Positions 21,165 to 28,242 of a DNA stretch of 28,242 nt are shown piece by piece (the first letter of the stretch is position 1; each line of letters starts with the position of its first letter). A model generated the notes under the pieces. That model saw only the letters and a program-made list of their open reading frames with translations, was not told where the DNA came from and made no database searches. Source of the stretch: Methanobacterium sp. (GTDB lineage Archaea; Methanobacteriota; Methanobacteria; Methanobacteriales; Methanobacteriaceae); the NCBI GenBank assembly GCA_003151535.1, contig PLXT01000016.1, positions 3,680 to 31,921 of the forward strand, in the 5' to 3' direction. The position numbers were made by a program, and so were the translations under genes.

Positions 21165-23030
21165 ATGAATTTCAACGAATTATTTAAAGAATCTGTAGAA
21201 GAGTATGACTCGTTAATTTCAGGTGCTACTCCTGTAATATTAGTGGGTTCTGCTACTTGTGGAAAATCTGCTGGAGCCCAAGAGATATCAGCAGCTTTTA
21301 AGGCTGAACTGGAAGAACGTAATGTCGTGGCTGAAGTCATTGATGTGGGATGCATAGGCCTTTGTTATTTAGAACCAATAGTTACCATAATTAAAAAAGG
21401 AATGCCTGCTATTTTCTACGGGAATGTTACATCAAAACAGGCTAAACAACTTGTAAATGATTATATTATTGATAATAATCCCATGATAGAGTCTGCTTTG
21501 GGAACTTTTGGTGATAAACAAGTCGAAGGAATTCCTAAGCTCTTTGATATTCCAGTTATGAAACCTCAGATTCGTAGGATACTCCGTAACTGTGGATTTA
21601 TAGATCCTGATAACATCAAACATTATATTGCTATGAAGGGGTATAATGGATTGAAGAATGCACTCGACTTAAAACCAGAAGAAGTTATAGAGAAGGTTAA
21701 ATTGTCAGGCTTGAGGGGTAGAGGAGGAGCAGGTTTTCCTACTTGGATGAAATGGCAGTTTTGTGTAGACTCTAAAGAAGATGATAATTATTTGATCTGT
21801 AATGCTGATGAAGGAGATCCTGGTGCATTTATGAATAGATCACTCCTGGAAAGTGATCCCCATTCTGTTCTTGAAGGGATTTTAATCGCTGCATATGCTA
21901 TTGGTGCTAATGAGGGATACATATACTGCAGAGCAGAGTATCCACTTGCTCTAGAACGATTGAAACATGCAATATCTGAAATGAAGAGACTCGGATTTTT
22001 AGGTGAAAATATTTTAGGTTCAGGATTTAACTTTGACATAAAAATAAAAGAAGGTGCAGGAGCATTTGTATGCGGTGAAGAAACGGCTTTAATCGCTTCT
22101 ATTGAGGGAAAAAGGGGAATGCCACGTACAAGGCCTCCGTTTCCAACAACTTCTGGTCTCTGGGGAAAACCTACAGTTATAAACAATGTGGAAACCATGG
22201 CTAGTGTATCACTGATTATGCAGGCAGAGCCTGAAGAGTTTGTAGAACATGGTACAGAGGATAGTAAGGGCACTAAAACATTTTCATTGGTTGGAAATGT
22301 AAAAAACACCGGTCTGATAGAAGTTCCTCTTGGAACAACTCTTAGACAAGTCATAAATGAAATTGGTGGGGGAATAGTCAATGATGGTGTATTTAAAGCT
22401 GTACAAATAGGTGGGCCTTCCGGAGGTTGTATTCCTGAGTCATACTTGAATACCAGAATCGATTATGATTCTTTGACCATGGCAGGTGCTATCATGGGTT
22501 CTGGAGGATTGGTTGTAATGGATCAGAACAGCTGCATGGTTGATGTTGCTCATTATTTCTTAGAATTTATTCAGAACGAATCATGTGGTAAATGTGTGCC
22601 ATGTAGACTCGGCACCAAACAAATGTTAGATATTTTAACTGATATAACTAATGGAAAAGGTAAATCTGGCGATATAGATCTTCTTTTGGAGTTGGCTGGT
22701 GGAGTTAAAGATGGATCACTCTGTGGACTCGGACAAACATCTCCAAATCCGATATTAACTACAATTAAATATTTTAAGAATGAATATGATGCACATATTA
22801 ATGAAAAAAGATGTCCTGCATTGCTGTGCAAAGAATTGATAAACTACCAAGTTATTGAAGAGAAGTGTAAGGGATGTATGCTCTGTTTTAAATCATGCCC
22901 TGTAGGGGCAATATCAGGTAGTAAAAAAGAAATACATAATATTGATACGAATAAATGTATAAAATGCGGTACTTGCATTGAACTCTGTTCTGGCACGTAC
23001 AGTGCAATTGAGAGGGTATCTAAGTACTGA
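21165..23030 (+). CDS. nuoF: NuoF-like FMN/NAD(P)-binding subunit with extra ferredoxin domain
   Basis: 621 residues. About 20-100 form a thioredoxin-like N-terminus with cysteines at 32, 63 and 67 (GCIGLCYLEP); only three of the usual four [2Fe-2S] cysteines are evident. About 130-470 form the FMN/NAD(P) core: GRGGAGFPTWMKW (185-197), CNADEGDPGAFMNR (212-225) and GAGAFVCGEETAL (297-309), with an SLBB domain after it. The N3-type [4Fe-4S] ligands are C474, C477, C480 and C520. The C-terminus has two [4Fe-4S] motifs, C568-x2-C-x2-C-x3-C and C598-x2-C-x2-C-x3-C. This N- and C-terminal extension is the HydB/HylB plan known from electron-bifurcating enzymes; complex-I NuoF lacks it. Electrons from formate would reach NAD(P)+ here. 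The gene ends 12 bp from the convergent moaA. Bifurcation is inference. Confidence 0.88.
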   Translation: MNFNELFKESVEEYDSLISGATPVILVGSATCGKSAGAQEISAAFKAELEERNVVAEVIDVGCIGLCYLEPIVTIIKKGMPAIFYGNVTSKQAKQLVNDYIIDNNPMIESALGTFGDKQVEGIPKLFDIPVMKPQIRRILRNCGFIDPDNIKHYIAMKGYNGLKNALDLKPEEVIEKVKLSGLRGRGGAGFPTWMKWQFCVDSKEDDNYLICNADEGDPGAFMNRSLLESDPHSVLEGILIAAYAIGANEGYIYCRAEYPLALERLKHAISEMKRLGFLGENILGSGFNFDIKIKEGAGAFVCGEETALIASIEGKRGMPRTRPPFPTTSGLWGKPTVINNVETMASVSLIMQAEPEEFVEHGTEDSKGTKTFSLVGNVKNTGLIEVPLGTTLRQVINEIGGGIVNDGVFKAVQIGGPSGGCIPESYLNTRIDYDSLTMAGAIMGSGGLVVMDQNSCMVDVAHYFLEFIQNESCGKCVPCRLGTKQMLDILTDITNGKGKSGDIDLLLELAGGVKDGSLCGLGQTSPNPILTTIKYFKNEYDAHINEKRCPALLCKELINYQVIEEKCKGCMLCFKSCPVGAISGSKKEIHNIDTNKCIKCGTCIELCSGTYSAIERVSKY

Positions 23031-23042
23031 CTATTTTTTTAC

Positions 23043-23993
23043 TTAGCATTTATCCGTAAAATAGGGCTCTCTATTTTCAATTGCTTTTAAAAATACTTTT
23101 TTCAGTTCTTCATCTGAAAATCCCTTGCGCATTGGTTCTATTAGATCTACTAAATTATCATTTCTAAGCAGGCATGGTTTTATCTTCCCATCTGGTGTTA
23201 TTCTAAGTCGAGTACAGTTTTTACAAAACTCTGTGTTGTCCATTGGTCTAACAATTTCGATCTCTCCACCTTTAACAAAGTATTTTTTTCTATCTTGCAT
23301 GAACTTACGAGTTTTCACACGATTTGATATTTTACTTAACTCATCTTCCAGTTCACGTATATCATAGTGATATTCATCAAAAAATTCAGATTCTTGACAG
23401 TTTTCAGTTTTTAAAAGTTCTATAAGCTGCAATATTGCACATGTATCTTTACAAAACTGGAACATATCCCATATTTCACTGTCATTAATTCCTTTCATAA
23501 CTACCATGTTAACTTTAACAGGATTTAATCCTGCTTTAACTGCCTTTTCGATACCTTTCTTTGCAAGTTCCATATAATTTCGTTTAGTTATGAGTTTATA
23601 GGTCTCAGGATTCAATGTGTCGAAGCTCACATTAACACGTGTAAGTCCGGCGTTATAGAGTGCAACTGCATATTTATCTAGAAGCACTCCATTAGTTGTT
23701 AGGGATATGTCACGGAAACCAACTGATGATATTTTAGTCACAATATCAATAATATCATCACGTATTAATGGTTCTCCACCTGAAAGTCTTATCTTCTCTA
23801 TTCCAATTTCCTTTGCAACCTTCACTATTCTTTGCATTTCATTGGATGACATTTCATAGTTCTGAGGAACTATGCCGTCGTGATGGCAGTAAAAACATTT
23901 CACATTGCAACGGTTAGTAATTGAAATTCTCAGGGAGATTAAAGGCCTTTCAAATTTGTCCATTACTTTTTCTTCGATTTTAATGTCTGTCAT
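23043..23993 (-). CDS. moaA: MoaA, GTP 3',8-cyclase (molybdopterin synthesis)
   Basis: 316 residues. Radical-SAM enzyme that starts molybdopterin synthesis by rearranging GTP. The N-terminal cluster motif is C29-x3-C33-x2-C36 (CNVKCFYC), followed by the SAM motif GGEP (72-75). The C-terminal substrate cluster has C257-x2-C260-x13-C274 (FCKNCTRLRITPDGKIKPCL). It lacks the C-terminal GG tail found in many bacterial MoaA. The gene overlaps the end of mobB by 14 bases, so both are in one leftward unit that sits between the nuoF-like and fdhA genes. The ATG at 23993 has a weak site (AGAGACG). A second ATG at 23963, before DKFERPL, would fit the usual family start and is also possible. Confidence 0.85.
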   Translation of the reverse strand: MTDIKIEEKVMDKFERPLISLRISITNRCNVKCFYCHHDGIVPQNYEMSSNEMQRIVKVAKEIGIEKIRLSGGEPLIRDDIIDIVTKISSVGFRDISLTTNGVLLDKYAVALYNAGLTRVNVSFDTLNPETYKLITKRNYMELAKKGIEKAVKAGLNPVKVNMVVMKGINDSEIWDMFQFCKDTCAILQLIELLKTENCQESEFFDEYHYDIRELEDELSKISNRVKTRKFMQDRKKYFVKGGEIEIVRPMDNTEFCKNCTRLRITPDGKIKPCLLRNDNLVDLIEPMRKGFSDEELKKVFLKAIENREPYFTDKC

Positions 23994-24690
23994 GGTCGTC
24001 TCTTATTAAAAGTTCAATCTTCTCGAAATCACTGGCTCCGAATTCATCAGTTTTTAGTGATTTAACCATTCCTAAAATAGTCTCCTTCACAAAACTTCGC
24101 ACAAATGGATTTAGGGGTATCATTTGGTCGTCGATCTTCAATAAAACTTCATCTGATTCAGATTTGCAAAGTGTTGCATTCTTATTTCCTTTGATCTTTT
24201 GGTTTACAAAGTCATTGCAATTATCAAAACCACATTTTTTACAGTTAAGATATTTAATCATACCGAAACTTCTTTCAGATAATAAATCCACCAATGATTT
24301 CAATTCATTGTACTCCATTTCAAATACATTTACGTTTGCGATTGTAAACTCATCTTTAAAATCAGATGTAGATATTTTGGCATATTTAGAAGTTTTGAAT
24401 CCCTCTAAAATTACAAAATCAAGGTTTTTAATAAATTCCATCATACTTAAAACATTTTCTAAATCCATACTGCCATCTATTGTGAAGAATGTTTCCTTGC
24501 CAGTGCCTGCTACAATGGTAGCACCTGCTTTCTTATGTTTTCCTGTGTCTCGATCTGACATGTCAAAGTTGTGGTGGGAATGTTTTATTGTTCCAATTTC
24601 AAATCCTCTTTCCACTAGTTCTCTGACGATTTTAGTAACTAAAGTAGTTTTTCCTGTATTTTTTGTCCCGACAACTGCTATGATCTTCAT
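23980..24690 (-). CDS. mobB: MobB, molybdopterin-guanine dinucleotide biosynthesis GTPase with C-terminal Fe-S domain
   Basis: 236 residues. About 1-150 match MobB: P-loop GTKNTGKTT (8-16), then TIKHSHHNFDMSDRDTGKHK and KAGATIVAG, then FVILEGFKTSKY. MobB binds GTP and helps attach the nucleotide to molybdopterin, giving the bis-MGD cofactor that FdhA needs. Residues about 158-185 add a cysteine motif C-x2-C-x4-C-x15-C (CKKCGFDNC...C), as in the FeS domain of RnfB-type and acetyl-CoA-synthase-related proteins; short bacterial MobB lacks it. AAGGTG before the ATG supports the start. It is the first gene of the mobB-moaA unit and divergent from fdhA. Confidence 0.85.
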   Translation of the reverse strand: MKIIAVVGTKNTGKTTLVTKIVRELVERGFEIGTIKHSHHNFDMSDRDTGKHKKAGATIVAGTGKETFFTIDGSMDLENVLSMMEFIKNLDFVILEGFKTSKYAKISTSDFKDEFTIANVNVFEMEYNELKSLVDLLSERSFGMIKYLNCKKCGFDNCNDFVNQKIKGNKNATLCKSESDEVLLKIDDQMIPLNPFVRSFVKETILGMVKSLKTDEFGASDFEKIELLIRDDHDRH

Positions 24691-24816
24691 TGTTACACCT
24701 TTGATACAATAATTTTAAATAAATATACAGATACTTCTTTAGATTTTTTAGATATTACTTAAATATATATGATGTTAGGATATATTTGATTGTAGACTAC
24801 TCATTTTTTATGATTG

Positions 24817-24829
24817 TATTTATAACTTA
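24817..24829 (+). promoter_or_regulatory. TATA-like element before fdhA
   Basis: TATTTATAACTTA lies about 45-55 bases upstream of the fdhA ATG in the gap between divergent mobB and fdhA. It would place the transcript start about 20 bases before the ATG. No clear ribosome binding site precedes fdhA, so a short leader or atypical initiation is possible. Low certainty. Confidence 0.35.
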
Positions 24830-24871
24830 TTTGTAAAACTTAGGACTATCAAGATTATCAACCTGATTAAT

Positions 24872-27550
24872 ATGAATGAAAATGAAATTACGCTCAAAAT
24901 TGACGGTTTAAAGGTTAGTGCAGAAAAAGGCAGCACTATCCTTGAAACTGCTCTTTCTAACAATATTTACATACCGAATCTATGTTATTACTCGGGTTTA
25001 GAACCATGGGGATCATGTAGACTTTGTATGGTCGAAAATGATGATGGTTGCCTTGTAACTGCATGTGAAACTGTGATACAAGATGGAATGGATATAATAA
25101 CCGAGAATGCTAGGATAAATAGGGTGCGTAAACTTTCTGCAGAACTTCTAATTGCTAATCACGAGGTTGACTGTTTAACCTGCAGGAAAAATGATGATTG
25201 TAAACTTCAAGAAATATCATCTTATCTTGGAATAAACAGTGAAGATCTTGGAAGTTTAAGACGTCAGATCAACAATATTTCCATGGATGATTCAAATCCT
25301 TTCTTTGACAGAGACCTCAAAAAGTGTGTCCTTTGTGGGATTTGTGTAAGAACATGTAACGAAGTTTTAGGGGTTAAAGCCATTGATTTTGGTTTCAGGG
25401 GATACGATACCAAGATAACCACTTTTGGTGATAGGCCACTCATGGACTCTAGCTGTGTTTCATGTGGTGAATGTGTGGTGGCATGTCCTGTCGGTGCATT
25501 GGTACCTAAAGAAGCTTTAAAACCTGCAAGAGAAGTTAAAACTGTTTGTCCCTTCTGTGGTGTAGGTTGTAATATCTATCTAGGGGTCAGGGGTAATCAA
25601 GTAATCAGTGCAAGGGGTGAAGTTGAAAATTCGGTAAACAAGGGTAATTTGTGCGTTAAAGGTAGATATGGATTTAAATTCATAAATCACCCTAATAGAT
25701 TAACAAAACCCTTAATTAAACGTAACAATATATTTGAAGAGGTTGAGTGGGATGAAGCATTAGATTACGTATCCCACAAACTCTCAGAAATTAAATCAGA
25801 GGAATTTGCTGCCATATCTTCTGCACGTTGTCCTAATGAAGATAATTATGTTGTTCAAAAGTTTACAAGAGCTGTTATGGGCACTAACAATGTAGATAAC
25901 TGTGCCAGATCGTGTCATGCACCATCAGTAGCAGGTTTAGCACAAATATTTGGTAGTGGTGCAATGAGCAACTCTATTGATGAAATTAAAGATTCAGCAT
26001 GTTTATTTGTAATAGGGACTAACCCAACAGCAAGTTATCCAGTAGTTGGTCTTCGAATAGTTGAAGCTGTAAAAAACGGAGCAAAACTCATAGTAGCTGA
26101 TCCAAGAAATATAGATATTTGCAAACATGCAGATATTGTTTTAAACCAGATTCCCGGTACAGATGTGGCTCTTTTAATGGGAATGATGAAAATCATAGTT
26201 GATGAAGAACTTATTGATGAAAAATTCATTGATGAACGATGTGAAAATTATAACGAGTTCAAAGAATCTCTTAAAGAACATGATCTAAAAACAGTTGAGG
26301 CTATAACTGGAGTAAATAAAGAATTAATTGTAAAAGCTGCAATGATGTATGCTTCCACAAAACCAGCATCTATTCTCTATTCTTTAGGTATAACAGAACA
26401 TACTCATGGAACTGAAAATGTTTTTGCATTAGGTAACCTAGCACTATTAACAGGAAACATGGGGAAACCATCCACTGGTGTTAACCCTATAAGGGGACAA
26501 AACAATGTTCAAGGAGCATGTGATATGGGATGTTTGCCTGATGTATTTCCTGGCTATCAGAAAATTGAAGATCCAGAGGCTATTCACAGATTTGAAGAAG
26601 CATACGGTGTTAAACTTAACAATTCCAAGGGGTTAATGTTTCCAGAGATGCTTGAATCAGCCCGTATTGGAGATATTAAGGCAATGTACATTGTAGGTGA
26701 AAATCCTGTTACAAGCGAACCTGATACTGAAAACATAAAAAAATCTTTAAAAAATCTAGATTTCCTAGTTGTTCAAGATATATTTATGAGTGAAACAGCC
26801 ATGATAGCAGATGTGGTATTACCAGGCTGCAGTTTTGCTGAAAAGGATGGAACATTTGCAAATTCAGAACGAAGGGTTCAAAGAGTTAGAAAGGCAATAG
26901 AACCTGTTGGAGAAGCTAAATCTGACTGGTTTATAACCTGCCAAATAGCACAAAAAATGGGTGCAGAAGGATTTGAATTCAATGATGCAAACGAGATATA
27001 CAATGAAATAGCCGAAGTTGCCCCTATTTTTGGAGGAATAAATTACAACCGAATTAATCAAGAGGGTATTCAGTGGCCTTGTATCGATGAAGAGGATGAA
27101 GGCACACCCATACTACACACCCAAACATTTAAAACCGAAAATGGAAGAGGAAGGTTCATACCCCTTAAATACAGGCCATCTGCAGAACTTCCTGACAATG
27201 AATATCCATTAATACTCACTACTGGCCGTAGTATTTATCATTACCAGACTAGTACCATGACCGGGGCGGTCGAAGGACTTAAAACATTATATGGTGAGGA
27301 TTATATTGATATGTGTCTAGAAGATGCTTCAAAAATCGGTGTTAAAAATAATGAAAAGGTTAAAGTTATATCTAGAAGGGGTGAAATTACACCTAAAGTT
27401 AGGATCACTGAAAGCTGCTTAACTGGAATTGTTTTTATGACATTCCATTTCAGTGAATCAGCAACCAACATATTAACAAACTCTGCATTGGATCCAATAT
27501 CTAAAACTCCTGAATTCAAGGTTTGTGCAGTGAGAGTAGAGAAGATATAG
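24872..27550 (+). CDS. fdhA: Formate dehydrogenase catalytic subunit (molybdopterin, Cys form) with NuoG-like N-terminus
   Basis: 892 residues. The N-terminal 215 residues match NuoG/HydA: [2Fe-2S] ligands C38, C49, C52 and C65; a His-Cys3 cluster H97, C101, C104 and C110; and two [4Fe-4S] motifs (C152, C155, C158, C162 and C195, C198, C201, C205). The molybdopterin part follows with its own [4Fe-4S] site (C226, C229, C233, C261). The active-site position is Cys348 in ARSCHAPSVAGL, where selenoenzymes have Sec, so this is the cysteine type with the family histidine next to it. The C-terminal dinucleotide-binding domain (TTGRSIYHYQTSTMTG) closes the protein. It oxidises formate to CO2 and sends electrons to the NuoE/F-like partners. 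The locus order is nuoE, nuoF, (moaA, mobB reversed), fdhA. The F420-linked FdhB subunit typical of methanogens is absent here. Confidence 0.88.
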   Translation: MNENEITLKIDGLKVSAEKGSTILETALSNNIYIPNLCYYSGLEPWGSCRLCMVENDDGCLVTACETVIQDGMDIITENARINRVRKLSAELLIANHEVDCLTCRKNDDCKLQEISSYLGINSEDLGSLRRQINNISMDDSNPFFDRDLKKCVLCGICVRTCNEVLGVKAIDFGFRGYDTKITTFGDRPLMDSSCVSCGECVVACPVGALVPKEALKPAREVKTVCPFCGVGCNIYLGVRGNQVISARGEVENSVNKGNLCVKGRYGFKFINHPNRLTKPLIKRNNIFEEVEWDEALDYVSHKLSEIKSEEFAAISSARCPNEDNYVVQKFTRAVMGTNNVDNCARSCHAPSVAGLAQIFGSGAMSNSIDEIKDSACLFVIGTNPTASYPVVGLRIVEAVKNGAKLIVADPRNIDICKHADIVLNQIPGTDVALLMGMMKIIVDEELIDEKFIDERCENYNEFKESLKEHDLKTVEAITGVNKELIVKAAMMYASTKPASILYSLGITEHTHGTENVFALGNLALLTGNMGKPSTGVNPIRGQNNVQGACDMGCLPDVFPGYQKIEDPEAIHRFEEAYGVKLNNSKGLMFPEMLESARIGDIKAMYIVGENPVTSEPDTENIKKSLKNLDFLVVQDIFMSETAMIADVVLPGCSFAEKDGTFANSERRVQRVRKAIEPVGEAKSDWFITCQIAQKMGAEGFEFNDANEIYNEIAEVAPIFGGINYNRINQEGIQWPCIDEEDEGTPILHTQTFKTENGRGRFIPLKYRPSAELPDNEYPLILTTGRSIYHYQTSTMTGAVEGLKTLYGEDYIDMCLEDASKIGVKNNEKVKVISRRGEITPKVRITESCLTGIVFMTFHFSESATNILTNSALDPISKTPEFKVCAVRVEKI

Positions 27551-27612
27551 GCTGATAACTAAATAATTTGTGATAAATAAATTTTAACTTGTTTTACCAA
27601 TTTATTGTTTTT

Positions 27613-28242
27613 GAGGCTGACTCATAATTATATTACTTTTTTAATTTGTTGTTATTAATTTTTTTTTGATATCACGTTTTAGGGGTTAATTATATATTGG
27701 TGCTTGTTCTAGTATTATTATACTCTTTGTGTTTAGTTGGAGGTTGTGTTTATGGTTTTACGAGAAGATAAAATAGGTCAATCTTTTTTAGTGCCTTTGG
27801 AATTGACTGAGCTTATTCCAAAGAATCATATCTGTTATTTTATTGAAGATATGGTTAATGAACTTGATTTTAGAAAACTTGAGAAAAAATATCGATATAG
27901 TGCAGGTAAACCTGCTTATTCACGACGTATGCTTATGAGAATAATTATTATGGCTTCTGTGGATGGTGTTTTTTCATCAAGGTAAATAATGAAACTAACA
28001 AATGAAAACTTTGTTTATACGTACTTATCTGGTGTAGAATCGCCAGATTTTAGGATTATTTTAAGATTCAAAATCCAAGCACGAAGATTAATAGAAAAAG
28101 CATTTCAAACAACTGTACACACAGCCAAGAGGTTAGAACTGCTTAATTTAGAACATATCGCCATAGATGGTACAAAATTCAAAGCAATCGCATCAAATAA
28201 CAATAATTTAACTGGAGAAGAAATAAAAGCCATTAAAAAAAT
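27613..28242 (+). mobile_element. Left part of an insertion sequence (IS1182-like), runs off the window
   Basis: A GAGGCTGACTCATAA stretch at 27613-27627, 139 bp before the transposase ATG, resembles the GGCTG-CTCA terminal repeats of IS1182-type elements and is my guess for the left end. The right end is outside the window, so the inverted repeat cannot be confirmed. The gap between fdhA and this point holds no gene. Confidence 0.5.
27752..28242 (+). pseudogene. Transposase (IS1182/IS5-type N-terminus) with an in-frame stop, 3' end beyond window
   Basis: The frame starts at ATG 27752 with GGAGG 8 bases before it. It gives the InsH-like N-terminal domain: VLREDKIGQSFLVPLELTEL, then IPKNHICYFIEDMVNELDF, then AYSRRMLMRIIIMASVDGVF. 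It stops at TAA 27983-27985 after SSR. The same frame then continues open to the window end with KLTNENFVYTYLSGVESPDF, then RRLIEKAFQTTVHTAKRLEL and HIAIDGTKFKAIASNNN, the latter holding the first catalytic-type aspartate (AIDGT). A single AAA-to-TAA change (S-S-R-K-I) would explain the break. The IS is therefore probably inactive unless the stop is read through. Confidence 0.75.

Overview
The window is AT-rich archaeal DNA, most likely from a mesophilic methanogen of the Methanobacteriaceae (Methanobacterium-like). Support: a giant adhesin-like secreted protein built of beta-helix and chitobiase-C-terminal-type repeats, a MobB with an extra Fe-S domain, archaeal-style TATA elements, strong GGAGG/GGAGTG ribosome binding sites and TTG starts. 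I saw no tRNA, rRNA or CRISPR array. The species assignment is inference.

Layout. (1) 1-3.2 kb: a non-coding leader, then a tight two-gene unit, an Mrr-type restriction endonuclease followed 15 bp later by an AlbA_2/Schlafen-like DNA-binding ATPase, ending in a 95-bp array with nine GATC palindromes. (2) 3.3-10.1 kb: a pseudogene scrap, a small secreted protein and a 1937-residue surface protein, all leftward. (3) 10.4-20.5 kb: an accessory region that looks like a decayed integrated virus or plasmid. It holds a T5orf172/GIY-YIG-like protein, Bro-N antirepressor pieces, a small-terminase-like protein, an AAA+ replicative-helicase-like ATPase, a ribbon-helix-helix regulator, a family of tyrosine-recombinase-like genes each preceded by a tiny conserved ORF, a 363-residue protein of unknown function and a full-length integrase. 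(4) 20.6-27.6 kb: a bacterial-type formate dehydrogenase module (NuoE-like, NuoF-like and FdhA with a NuoG-like N-terminus), with the molybdenum-cofactor genes moaA and mobB inserted in opposite orientation between nuoF and fdhA. (5) 27.6 kb to the end: the left part of an insertion sequence whose transposase gene carries an in-frame stop.

How the genes work together. The formate module should oxidise formate (or reduce CO2) at a molybdopterin site in FdhA and pass electrons through Fe-S clusters to an FMN/NAD(P) site in NuoF. MobB and MoaA would supply the cofactor. NuoF carries an extra C-terminal 2x[4Fe-4S] domain and a 2Fe-2S-like N-terminus, as in electron-bifurcating hydrogenases and formate dehydrogenases, so a ferredoxin-linked reaction is possible. 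Most methanogen formate dehydrogenases use F420 instead. In the accessory region, the leftward unit from 18.0 to 12.0 kb reads regulator, small ORF, recombinase-like genes, helicase, putative origin, terminase-like gene.

The most unusual structures are: the repeated [small ORF + recombinase-like ORF] cassette, present in up to four copies in different stages of decay; two clusters of 11-bp-phased GTAC iterons flanking an AT-rich stretch beside the helicase gene (a candidate replication origin or operator); and the GATC-palindrome array behind the restriction/AlbA_2 pair.
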